Below, piece by piece: positions 32,054 through 39,185 of a stretch of 39,185 nucleotides of DNA (positions are counted from its first letter, which is position 1; every line of letters starts with the position of its first letter). The stretch comes from Terriglobia bacterium. GTDB lineage: Bacteria; Acidobacteriota; Terriglobia; 20CM-2-55-15. Where the stretch lies: positions 1 to 39,185 of the forward strand of contig DASXLG010000015.1 in the NCBI GenBank assembly GCA_036496425.1. Reading direction: 5' to 3'. The notes below the pieces were generated by a model. It was given only the letters and a program-made list of their open reading frames with translations, searched no databases and was not told the DNA's origin. The position numbers were made by a program, and so were the translations under genes.

Positions 32054-33423
32054 GCCGTCCTCGAAAACCGCTGCGAGAGCGTGTCGGAAAGTTTCGTTAC
32101 ACTGCCGGCTCCCATGACCACGATCGCGTCGCCCGGCTCTGCATTGGCGATGATGTAGGACTCGATGGCAGCGAAATCCGGCGCATAGATGGCGTGCTTG
32201 TGCCCGAAGCTTTTGATTTTTTCGATGAGCGCCGGCGTTGTAATGCCTTCCATGGGCGCTTCGCCGGCCGGATAGATGTCGAGAATCAGGACGACATCCG
32301 CCAGATTGAAGGCACGGGCAAAATCGTCGAAAAAGTGGAACGTCCGTGTGAAGCGATGCGGCTGGAACACGGCGAAGATCCGCTGGAAGTTGCAACCCTT
32401 TGCGGCGCTGAGCGTGGCGGAAATCTCCGTCGGATGATGTGCGTAGTCGTCGATCACAGTAACGCCGTCGCGCGACTTGATCTGGAAGCGCCGGTCGACA
32501 CCTTTGAAACCCGCAAGTCCTGCGGCGATAACCTGCGGCTCGACGCCCATATCGCGGGCGGCGGCAAAGGCGGCTGCGGCATTCAGGACATTGTGCATGC
32601 CCGGAACATCGAGTCTGAATTCATGAGTCGAGCCGCCGTTGAACCGAACGGTGAAGGTGGATCCAAATCCGTTCAGGTTCACGTCGGTGATGCAGACATC
32701 GGCGGTCGCCGCCGTACCATAGGTGACGATCCTTCGTTTGACCTGCGGAATCAACGACTGCAGCGCAGGAGAATCGATACACAGAACAGCCGCTCCGTAA
32801 AATGGAACCTTATTGATAAAGGACAGAAACGCCGATTGAATATCCTCCAGATCGCGGTAGTTATCCAGATGATCGGCTTCAACATTGGTCACGACGGCAA
32901 TCGTCGGTGAGAGCAGCAGAAACGACCGGTCGCTTTCATCGGCTTCGAGCACGATGAAATCGCCTTTCCCCAGCCTGGCGTTGCTGCCGATCGTGTTAAG
33001 GAGGCCGCCGACAACGACGGTCGGATCGAGCCCCGCGCGATCCAGAATCGTTGCGATCATGGATGTCGTCGTGGTTTTCCCGTGAGTGCCGGCGACAGCG
33101 ATGCCGTACTTCAGGCGGGCAAGCTCCGCCAGCATCTCGGCGCGCGCGATCACCGGAATCTTGAGGCGCTGGGCTTCCGTGATCTCGGGATTGTCGGGCC
33201 GCACGGCGGATGAAGTGACGACGACGTGAGCGCTCTTGACATTTTCGGCCGCATGGCGCGGATACACAACGGCACCGCACTGCTCCAGATGGTCTGTAAT
33301 GGACGTCGCCCGCAGATCGGAGCCGGTCACTTTGTAACCGAGATTCAGCAGCACTTCGGCGATACCGCTCATGCCGATGCCGCCGATCCCCACGAAGTGT
33401 ACGTGTTTGATGCGCTTAAACAC
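32050..33423 (-). CDS. murC: UDP-N-acetylmuramate--L-alanine ligase
   Basis: A 457-residue cytoplasmic ligase that adds L-alanine to UDP-MurNAc using ATP. The N-terminal VGIGGIGMSG (11-20) binds the UDP substrate. The ATP P-loop GTHGKTTT is at 112-119, and VLEADESDRSFL and DDYAHHPTEI are later Mur-ligase motifs. The start is GTG at 33423, overlapping the murG stop by 8 bp (GTGTTTAA) with GAGAGGG upstream; a longer extension has no MurC similarity. It is the first of the four amino-acid ligations; the next ligase, MurD, is not encoded nearby. Confidence 0.97.
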   Translation of the reverse strand: MFKRIKHVHFVGIGGIGMSGIAEVLLNLGYKVTGSDLRATSITDHLEQCGAVVYPRHAAENVKSAHVVVTSSAVRPDNPEITEAQRLKIPVIARAEMLAELARLKYGIAVAGTHGKTTTTSMIATILDRAGLDPTVVVGGLLNTIGSNARLGKGDFIVLEADESDRSFLLLSPTIAVVTNVEADHLDNYRDLEDIQSAFLSFINKVPFYGAAVLCIDSPALQSLIPQVKRRIVTYGTAATADVCITDVNLNGFGSTFTVRFNGGSTHEFRLDVPGMHNVLNAAAAFAAARDMGVEPQVIAAGLAGFKGVDRRFQIKSRDGVTVIDDYAHHPTEISATLSAAKGCNFQRIFAVFQPHRFTRTFHFFDDFARAFNLADVVLILDIYPAGEAPMEGITTPALIEKIKSFGHKHAIYAPDFAAIESYIIANAEPGDAIVVMGAGSVTKLSDTLSQRFSRTA

Positions 33424-34486
33424 GGGCCGCCCTCTCGACGAGATCCACGATCCTCGCCTCGGCGTCCAGAATGGCGGCGCGGCGGGCATTGTTTTCTATT
33501 TCGCCGAGGCGCTTCGGATCGCCGATCAGGTCGCGAATCGCGCTGGAAAGGCTCGTGCCGTTTAATTCGGAGTTGCTGATCACGACGGCGGCATTTTCCT
33601 CGGCCATTGCCCGTGCGTTCTTCATCTGATGATCATCGGTCGCGAACGGAAACGGAACGAGGATCGCGGCACGCCCCGCGGCTTTGATCTCGGCGACAGT
33701 GGTCGCTCCGGAGCGCGAAACGATCAGATCGGCAGCCGCATACCGCTCGTGAAAATTGTTGAAGAAGGCGCGCACGTCGGCGGTGAATCCCTTCGCAGCA
33801 TAGGCCATCCTTACCTCCTCCACTTGTTTCTCACCGGTCTGGTGAACGAACCGGAGCCTGTCCTTCCAATCGGCCAGGCTGTCCAGCGCCTCAAGGACGG
33901 CGCGATTGATCGCCTGCGCGCCCTGGCTTCCACCGAAAATCAAAATCGTGTATGGAACGGCATGGGATTTTGCGGGGATCGATTTGAATTCCGGACGGAT
34001 CGGATTGCCGGTTACAACCGCACGCCGGCCGAAATACGATTGGGTGCGAGGATCGGTAACGGCGGCGAAGTTGACCCACTTGCCGACAACCCGGTTGGCG
34101 AGTCCTGGGATGGCGTTCTGTTCCATGATCACGCGCGGGTAGCCGCCTAGCGTCGCGGCGCTCAACATTGGAAACGATGCGTATCCGCCGACGCCGACCA
34201 CGACATCGGGCCGGAAATCACGCAGAATCTGCCGCGCCTTGAAGACGCCGCTCAACATGCCGATCAGATTGCGAATCTGGCGAGCCACACCTAAGCCCTT
34301 GATTCCCCCTACCGGCAATGTTCGCAACTCGAAACCTTCCTTCGGGACGATGCGCGTTTCAATTCCCTGTTCGGCCCCCACAAACAAAATCTTCGATCCG
34401 GGCTGCCGCCGCTGGATCTCGCGAGCGACGGCGATACCGGGAAACAAATGTCCCCCTGTGCCCCCGCCTGCAATGATGACGTTCAT
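33416..34486 (-). CDS. murG: UDP-GlcNAc:lipid I N-acetylglucosaminyltransferase
   Basis: A 356-residue GT-B glycosyltransferase that converts lipid I to lipid II on the inner face of the membrane. GGGTGGHLFPG (7-17) is the MurG hallmark, with His13 near the acceptor. FGGSQGAQAIN and the donor-site VPFPFATDDHQ are also diagnostic. ATG 34486 is chosen over the TTG at 34495. The ribosome site is weak (GGGAC). It lies between ftsW and murC. Confidence 0.97.
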   Translation of the reverse strand: MNVIIAGGGTGGHLFPGIAVAREIQRRQPGSKILFVGAEQGIETRIVPKEGFELRTLPVGGIKGLGVARQIRNLIGMLSGVFKARQILRDFRPDVVVGVGGYASFPMLSAATLGGYPRVIMEQNAIPGLANRVVGKWVNFAAVTDPRTQSYFGRRAVVTGNPIRPEFKSIPAKSHAVPYTILIFGGSQGAQAINRAVLEALDSLADWKDRLRFVHQTGEKQVEEVRMAYAAKGFTADVRAFFNNFHERYAAADLIVSRSGATTVAEIKAAGRAAILVPFPFATDDHQMKNARAMAEENAAVVISNSELNGTSLSSAIRDLIGDPKRLGEIENNARRAAILDAEARIVDLVERAARV

Positions 34487-34507
34487 GCGTCCCAACTCAG
34501 GACCAAA

Positions 34508-35596
34508 TCAACTCGATTGCTGCGAAACATTTAGAAGAATTCCGACGGCCGCCAGCATCACCACGAACGAACTGCCGCCGTAGCTCAAAAACGGCAGCGG
34601 AATCCCTTTTGTCGGAAGCAGACCGAGAACCATGCTCATATTGATAAAAGCCTGCACACACACCATCGTGGTGATGCCCAGCGCCAGATAGAAGCCAAAG
34701 GGATCGGGCGCCCGCATCGAAGTGCGGAGGCCACGCCAGAAGAAGATCGAGAACAGGCAAAGCAGAGCGCAGGTTCCGATCAAACCCAATTCCTCGCCGA
34801 CAACCGCAAAAATGAAGTCCGTGTGCGCCTCGGGCAAATAGAAAAGCTTCTGTTTTCCCTCCATGTATCCGAGCCCCGTGATCCCTCCGGAGGCAACCGA
34901 TAAGAGAGACTGGATGATCTGGAAGCCTCTTCCAAGGGGCTGAGCCCACGGATCGAGGAAAGCCAGAATACGCGCGCGCCGGTATTCAACCCGGAACACG
35001 AGCAGGTAAAAAGTCGGAAGCACAAAGATGATCGAGGCCGCAATCCAACGCAAGTCCAACCCGGCGACAAACAGAAGAACGCCGCTGATCATGAACAGGG
35101 AAACGGCGGTTCCGAGATCCTCAATCGCAACCAGGCCCGCGAGAAGCGCCACAATGACGGCAACCGGGATCAGCGTGAACGCCAGGTCGTTGATTTGCCC
35201 TTTTCTCTTTTCGAGAAAGTAGGCGAGGAAACATATCAAGGCGAGCTTCGACAACTCGGACGGCTGAACTGAAAAACCGGCCAGCTGAATCCAGCGATGT
35301 GTGTTCGCCGTCGCCGGCAGGAAAAACACGACGACGAGCAACGCCACCACAATGGCCAGCGCTGAGAACACGACGGCCGGATGCCGATACCGGTGATAGT
35401 CCACCTTCATCACCACGAACATCACCGCCAGACCAAGCGTCGCAAAGATCAATTGCTTGAAGGAAAAGTAATTCGGATCGCCGAATTTCTCTTTGGCGAC
35501 GATCGCCGACGAACTGAACACCATTGCGATGCCGAACCCGATCAGCAACAGCGTTACAAGGAACAGGATGCGGTCTGGTTTTAGTTTCTTAGCCAT
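34508..35596 (-). CDS. ftsW: SEDS glycosyltransferase FtsW
   Basis: A 362-residue polytopic membrane protein (about 10 predicted helices) of the SEDS family, which polymerises lipid II together with a class B penicillin-binding protein. It shows SVQPSELSKLALICFLAYFL, then the conserved segment GYMEGKQKLFYLPEAHTDFI and the C-terminal PFLSYGGSSFVVMLAAVG. Placement inside the dcw cluster supports FtsW rather than RodA. It begins 1 bp after the mraY stop, exactly where murD normally lies. Confidence 0.96.
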   Translation of the reverse strand: MAKKLKPDRILFLVTLLLIGFGIAMVFSSSAIVAKEKFGDPNYFSFKQLIFATLGLAVMFVVMKVDYHRYRHPAVVFSALAIVVALLVVVFFLPATANTHRWIQLAGFSVQPSELSKLALICFLAYFLEKRKGQINDLAFTLIPVAVIVALLAGLVAIEDLGTAVSLFMISGVLLFVAGLDLRWIAASIIFVLPTFYLLVFRVEYRRARILAFLDPWAQPLGRGFQIIQSLLSVASGGITGLGYMEGKQKLFYLPEAHTDFIFAVVGEELGLIGTCALLCLFSIFFWRGLRTSMRAPDPFGFYLALGITTMVCVQAFINMSMVLGLLPTKGIPLPFLSYGGSSFVVMLAAVGILLNVSQQSS

Positions 35597-35597
35597 G

Positions 35598-36749
35598 TTA
35601 CCTGAGTTTCAATGTCGAAAGACTGAAGAGCGCCAGAATCAACGATGCAATCCAGAAACGGATGATCACCTTCGACTCGCTCCATCCCTGCAATTCGAAG
35701 TGATGGTGCAGCGGAGCCATCCTGAACACACGCTTGCCCCGCGTCTTGAATGAAATAACCTGAATCATTACCGAGAGCGCTTCCGCCACGAAAACGCCGC
35801 CAATGAAAATGAGCAACAACTCCTGCTTGATAATGACGGCAATCGTGCCGATCGCCCCACCGAGCGCAAGCGACCCGACATCGCCCATGAATACTTCGGC
35901 CGGATGCGCGTTGTACCACAGGAAACCGAGGCTGGCCCCCACCATGGAGCCGCAGAAAATCGTCAGTTCGCCGGCCTGCCGGATAAATGAAATATCGAGA
36001 TAGTCCGAAAGGACGGCGTGGCCGGTAATATACGTCAATGCGGTCAACGCGGCCGACGCGATCAGCGTGCAGCCGATGGCAAGCCCGTCGAGGCCGTCGG
36101 TTAAATTCACCGCGTTCGAGGAACCGACAATCACGATCGACACAAAAATCAGAAAAGGCACATATCCGAAAAACGAGAACCAGCGCGTCGCGAACAAGCG
36201 CTCGATCAAGAGCGTCGGCGCAAAGGACTTGAAAAACGGCACGTTCAACTTGGTGTCGTAGAGATGGATGTTCATCAGGTACAGAAGATATATACCCACA
36301 GCGAGGCTGATCAGAACCTGGAAGCCGATTTTCTCGCGCGGAGTGAGACCGAGCGAACGCTTGCGGACAATCTTGATGTAATCGTCGGCGAATCCGACCG
36401 AGGCATATGCCAGCGTGCTCAAAACGGCAACCCAGACGTAACGGTTTCGGAGATTCGCCCACAGCATGGTGGGCAGAAGGATCGATACAACGATAAGTAC
36501 GCCGCCCATCGTCGGCGTTCCCGCTTTCTTCTGGTGCGACTTGGGGCCTTCTTCACGAATCTGCTGGCCGATCTGAAAGTCGCGCAAACGGGTGATGAGC
36601 CAGGGTCCCAGAAAAAGGCTGATGAGCAGCGCAGTGATGCTCGCATATGCGGTACGGAATGTAATGTACTGAAATACATTCAACACCCTCAACGGCGCCC
36701 AGTACCGGTTCAGCGGATACAGAAATTCGTAAAGGATGTGATAGAGCAT
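35598..36749 (-). CDS. mraY: phospho-N-acetylmuramoyl-pentapeptide transferase
   Basis: A 383-residue integral membrane enzyme with about 10 helices that forms lipid I from UDP-MurNAc-pentapeptide and undecaprenyl phosphate. The magnesium-binding ADDYIKI motif is at 121-127, and [15 protein letters not shown] and the C-terminal [14 protein letters not shown] are diagnostic. It starts 17 bp after the murF stop, with GGGAAGC upstream. It is followed directly by ftsW. Confidence 0.98.
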   Translation of the reverse strand: MLYHILYEFLYPLNRYWAPLRVLNVFQYITFRTAYASITALLISLFLGPWLITRLRDFQIGQQIREEGPKSHQKKAGTPTMGGVLIVVSILLPTMLWANLRNRYVWVAVLSTLAYASVGFADDYIKIVRKRSLGLTPREKIGFQVLISLAVGIYLLYLMNIHLYDTKLNVPFFKSFAPTLLIERLFATRWFSFFGYVPFLIFVSIVIVGSSNAVNLTDGLDGLAIGCTLIASAALTALTYITGHAVLSDYLDISFIRQAGELTIFCGSMVGASLGFLWYNAHPAEVFMGDVGSLALGGAIGTIAVIIKQELLLIFIGGVFVAEALSVMIQVISFKTRGKRVFRMAPLHHHFELQGWSESKVIIRFWIASLILALFSLSTLKLR

Positions 36750-36766
36750 CTATTTGTGCTTCCCGC

Positions 36767-38167
36767 TCATGGTTCCATGCTCGAAAATGCCGCACGCAGC
36801 GCGTTGAGCGCCTGCTCGAGTTTCACTCCACGCGAACCTTTAATGAGAATGACGTCGTCTTTCCCGGCCATGCGCCTGAGCAGGTCTCCTGCTTCGAGCG
36901 AGTCCTGGGCGAACCTCAACTGCGAACGGTCCATGCCCGCTTCGAGAGCGCCCGCGAGAATTTCCTTCGCTGTTCCCTGAACGGCGATGATCGTATGGAG
37001 CCCGGCCTTCGCCGCTTCCCTGCCGCAGTTGCGGTGCATCTCGGGCCCCTCCGGCCCAAGCTCAAGCATTTCCCCTGCCACCAGTATCTTTCGCTGATAG
37101 CCCTGAAGCTTGCCGATGAACCGGATCATTTCAGTCAATGCCCGCGGGTTGGAGTTGTACGAGTCATCGATGACTGCGAAGCCTTCGCCGAACTTGACCA
37201 CCTGCCCACGCATCTTCTCCGGCCTCATTTCCGAGAGCGCCTCGGAAATCTGCTTCCAGGGAACGTTGTGCGTGGCGCCAACCGCAATCGCGGCGACCGC
37301 ATTCGCCACGTTGTGCTGTCCGAGTAATGGAAGAACGAATTTCAGGTCGCGCCCGCCGTGGTGCATGGTGAAGGCCGTGCCATCGAGGCCCAGATCCTGA
37401 AGTTCCTGCGCTTTGAAGGCAGCAACGGATTCGACTCCGTAGCTAATGGTCTTCCCGGAAAACTTCCCAGCCATCGCCCGGACGCGTGAATCGTCGTTAT
37501 TGAGATAGCCGACTTTCGGATCGTGCAAACCTTCGAGCAATTCGGCCTTTGCTTCGGCGATCTCGTCCACCGACTTGAAAAACTCAAGGTGGACAGGATT
37601 CACATTCGTCACGACCCCTTCGTTCGGCTCGGCAATCAAGGCGAGTTTCCGTATTTCACCCTTCGCCGACATCCCCATTTCAAGCACACCCATGTTCTGC
37701 TGCGGCTCGACCCGCAACAGACAGAGAGGCAGGCCGAACTCATTGTTGAAGTTTCCGACGGATCGCAAAACCGTGAACTTTTTTCCCAGAACGGCGGCGA
37801 TCATCTCTTTCGTCGTTGTCTTCCCCGCGCTGCCCGTAACGCCGATGATGGTGTTGCCCCAACGCCGCCGCGCCGTGCGCGCCAGCGTCTGCAACGCATC
37901 GACGGTCGAGCCAACCCGGATTATCGGGCCCGCATACCCGGCCGGGGCCTTGAGCCCAGGTTCTTCGACGACGGCGCCGGCAGCATTCTTCTGAAGCGCC
38001 TGCTCGACAAACTCGTGACCGTCGAATCTCGGACCCTTGACGGCGAAAAAAAGATCGCCAGCGTGCAGTGTCCGGCTGTCGATCGAGTAGCCGGTCACGT
38101 TCCGGTTACCGGTGCCCTCGAGGGTGCCGCCAACGGCCTGGTTAATTTCTTCCAGCGAGAAGTTCAT
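36767..38167 (-). CDS. murF: UDP-MurNAc-tripeptide--D-Ala-D-Ala ligase
   Basis: A 466-residue Mur ligase that adds the D-Ala-D-Ala dipeptide. The substrate-binding N-domain (about 1-95) has VTGYSIDSRTLHAGDLFFA. The P-loop GSAGKTTT is at 112-119. LLGQHNVANAVAA and VIDDSYNSNPRAL are conserved MurF features. Its start overlaps the murE end by 26 bp. A ddl gene supplying the dipeptide is not in this window. Confidence 0.97.
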   Translation of the reverse strand: MNFSLEEINQAVGGTLEGTGNRNVTGYSIDSRTLHAGDLFFAVKGPRFDGHEFVEQALQKNAAGAVVEEPGLKAPAGYAGPIIRVGSTVDALQTLARTARRRWGNTIIGVTGSAGKTTTKEMIAAVLGKKFTVLRSVGNFNNEFGLPLCLLRVEPQQNMGVLEMGMSAKGEIRKLALIAEPNEGVVTNVNPVHLEFFKSVDEIAEAKAELLEGLHDPKVGYLNNDDSRVRAMAGKFSGKTISYGVESVAAFKAQELQDLGLDGTAFTMHHGGRDLKFVLPLLGQHNVANAVAAIAVGATHNVPWKQISEALSEMRPEKMRGQVVKFGEGFAVIDDSYNSNPRALTEMIRFIGKLQGYQRKILVAGEMLELGPEGPEMHRNCGREAAKAGLHTIIAVQGTAKEILAGALEAGMDRSQLRFAQDSLEAGDLLRRMAGKDDVILIKGSRGVKLEQALNALRAAFSSMEP

Positions 38168-39185
38168 TGAGCAATTCTTTTGCTACCAGCCGATCGTCGA
38201 ACGCATGCGATTCGGCGCCGATCGTCTGATATGTTTCGTGGCCTTTTCCCGCAATCAGGACAGTGTCCGTATCCGTGGCGCGCGAAAGGGCGGCGCGAAT
38301 CGCCTCCCTCCGGTCTACGATCACCGAGTAATTCGCTCCGGACATGCCTTGTTCGATTTCCCGGATGATCGCCAGCGGATCTTCGCCCCGCGGGTTATCG
38401 GAAGTCACAATCGCGTAATCGCTCTCTCGTCCGGCGATAGCGCCCATCGCCGGACGCTTCGTGCGATCGCGCTCACCACCGCAGCCGAATACGACAATCA
38501 CCTGCCCCGGCGTGATTTCCCTGGTGGATCGGAGGACTTTTTCGAGTGCATCGTCGGTATGAGCGTAATCGACGATGACGCGGAACCGTTGGCCGGCAAG
38601 AACAGGTTCGAAGCGACCCGGTACATTGCGTAGGTCCCGGATGCCACGTGCGATGGCATCCGGTGGCACGCCGAGAGCGATAGCGACGCCGATTCCCGCG
38701 CTGATGTTCATGAGGTTCGGCTTGCCCATCAGAGATGTACGGACTTCCAGGTCGCCTATCGGCGTCTTGTACATCGCATCCGTGCCTTCCCAGCCAAATC
38801 GATACCGCGAAGGACAGATATCGGCAGCAACTTGCATTCCATAGCTGACCACGCTTGATGGATTGATGGAGCGCAGCTCACCGTATCGGGCATCGTCCAT
38901 GTTCAAGACCATGACTCGTGGTTGAAGTCCGTTGAGTCCTTCAAACATTTTCTTCTTTACGCGAAAATACGTTTCCATATCGCCATGGAAATCGAGATGG
39001 TCGCGGCTGAGGTTCGTAAAAACGGCAACCTCAACATTGAGTCCTGCGACACGTTTCATCTCGATCGCATGCGACGAAATCTCCATCACGGCATATTGCC
39101 ACCCGGCATCGACAACCTGGCGGAACAGCTTTTCCAGGTCCGGCGCTTCCGGAGTCGTCCGTTCTGCAGCGAAATCGAAACCAGG
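38142..39185 (-). CDS. murE: UDP-MurNAc-tripeptide synthetase MurE (5' end outside window)
   Basis: The reading frame is open to the right edge of the window, so the N-terminal part (UDP and ATP sites) is missing. The visible part starts PGFDFAAERTTPEAPDL and continues into VMEISSHAIEMKRV, a core MurE motif; the apparent ATG there is internal. Later motifs are FTNLSRDHLDFHGDME, YAHTDDALEK and the amino-acid selector SDNPRGEDP. The DNPR form points to meso-diaminopimelate as the added residue. It overlaps murF by 26 bp. About 347 residues are seen. Confidence 0.97.
   Translation of the reverse strand, partial: PGFDFAAERTTPEAPDLEKLFRQVVDAGWQYAVMEISSHAIEMKRVAGLNVEVAVFTNLSRDHLDFHGDMETYFRVKKKMFEGLNGLQPRVMVLNMDDARYGELRSINPSSVVSYGMQVAADICPSRYRFGWEGTDAMYKTPIGDLEVRTSLMGKPNLMNISAGIGVAIALGVPPDAIARGIRDLRNVPGRFEPVLAGQRFRVIVDYAHTDDALEKVLRSTREITPGQVIVVFGCGGERDRTKRPAMGAIAGRESDYAIVTSDNPRGEDPLAIIREIEQGMSGANYSVIVDRREAIRAALSRATDTDTVLIAGKGHETYQTIGAESHAFDDRLVAKELLNELLAGRN

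Noticed and set aside
32054-32395. Long upstream extension of ftsQ
   Set aside because: It overlaps murC and has no FtsQ similarity; the ATGA overlap start at 32053 fits the transmembrane helix.

Overview
The window reads as a piece of chromosome from a soil-type Acidobacteriota, most likely Solibacter/Bryobacter-like. The pointers are a tandem-domain Soli_TIGR03435 protein plus a decayed remnant of another, a ThuA / Gfo-Idh-MocA / xylose-isomerase-like sugar gene set, a cytochrome c + PQQ quinoprotein operon, and GC-rich, tightly packed genes. The taxonomic placement is inference from gene content, not from a marker-gene search.

Layout. (1) 1-9.9 kb, housekeeping and signalling: an ABC-F ATPase and an RluA-type pseudouridine synthase (minus strand, start/stop overlap). 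Then comes a plus-strand operon of a response regulator, a cyclic-nucleotide-binding histidine kinase and an APS kinase. It is followed by a TIM-barrel sugar isomerase-like protein, a GAF/HD-GYP c-di-GMP phosphodiesterase, a small helix-turn-helix protein, a YdeI-like protein and a monohaem cytochrome c. (2) 9.9-16.1 kb, accessory and repeat-rich: an MntA-HepT toxin-antitoxin pair, a retropepsin-like protease between two identical 45-bp repeats, a TIGR03435 remnant, a perfect 17-bp hairpin and a fibronectin-III protein with a strong terminator. Beyond these lie a REP-associated tyrosine transposase (RAYT) between inverted REP-like repeats, a two-domain TIGR03435 protein, and an array of nine 41-bp units, each carrying a nested palindrome. 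(3) 16.2-19.4 kb: dihaem cytochrome c, PQQ quinoprotein and ThuA, co-directional and overlapping. (4) 19.46-19.66 kb: a 200-bp MITE-like element. (5) 19.7-24.9 kb, minus strand: a TPR protein, an NfeD/SppA-type membrane protease, an amidohydrolase and a Gfo/Idh/MocA oxidoreductase. (6) 24.9-26.0 kb: a GT4 glycosyltransferase. (7) 26.0-39.2 kb, minus strand: the division and cell wall (dcw) cluster in the order murE-murF-mraY-ftsW-murG-murC-ftsQ-ftsA-ftsZ, followed by a REC-adenylate cyclase, an SDR, a JAMM metallopeptidase and a secreted hypothetical protein.

How the genes work together. The dcw genes make lipid II from UDP-MurNAc precursors (MurC, MurE, MurF, MraY, MurG) and build the divisome (FtsQ, FtsW, FtsA, FtsZ). 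murD is absent between mraY and ftsW, and neither murB nor ddl lies between murC and ftsQ. Two second-messenger circuits are visible: a likely cAMP producer after ftsZ and a cNMP-binding kinase near the start, plus a c-di-GMP hydrolase. The cytochrome-PQQ-ThuA operon suggests periplasmic oxidation of an alcohol or sugar, with electrons passed to haem.

The least explained DNA is the 41-bp palindromic array and its RAYT/REP neighbourhood. Everything here was read by eye from sequence; no homology search was run.
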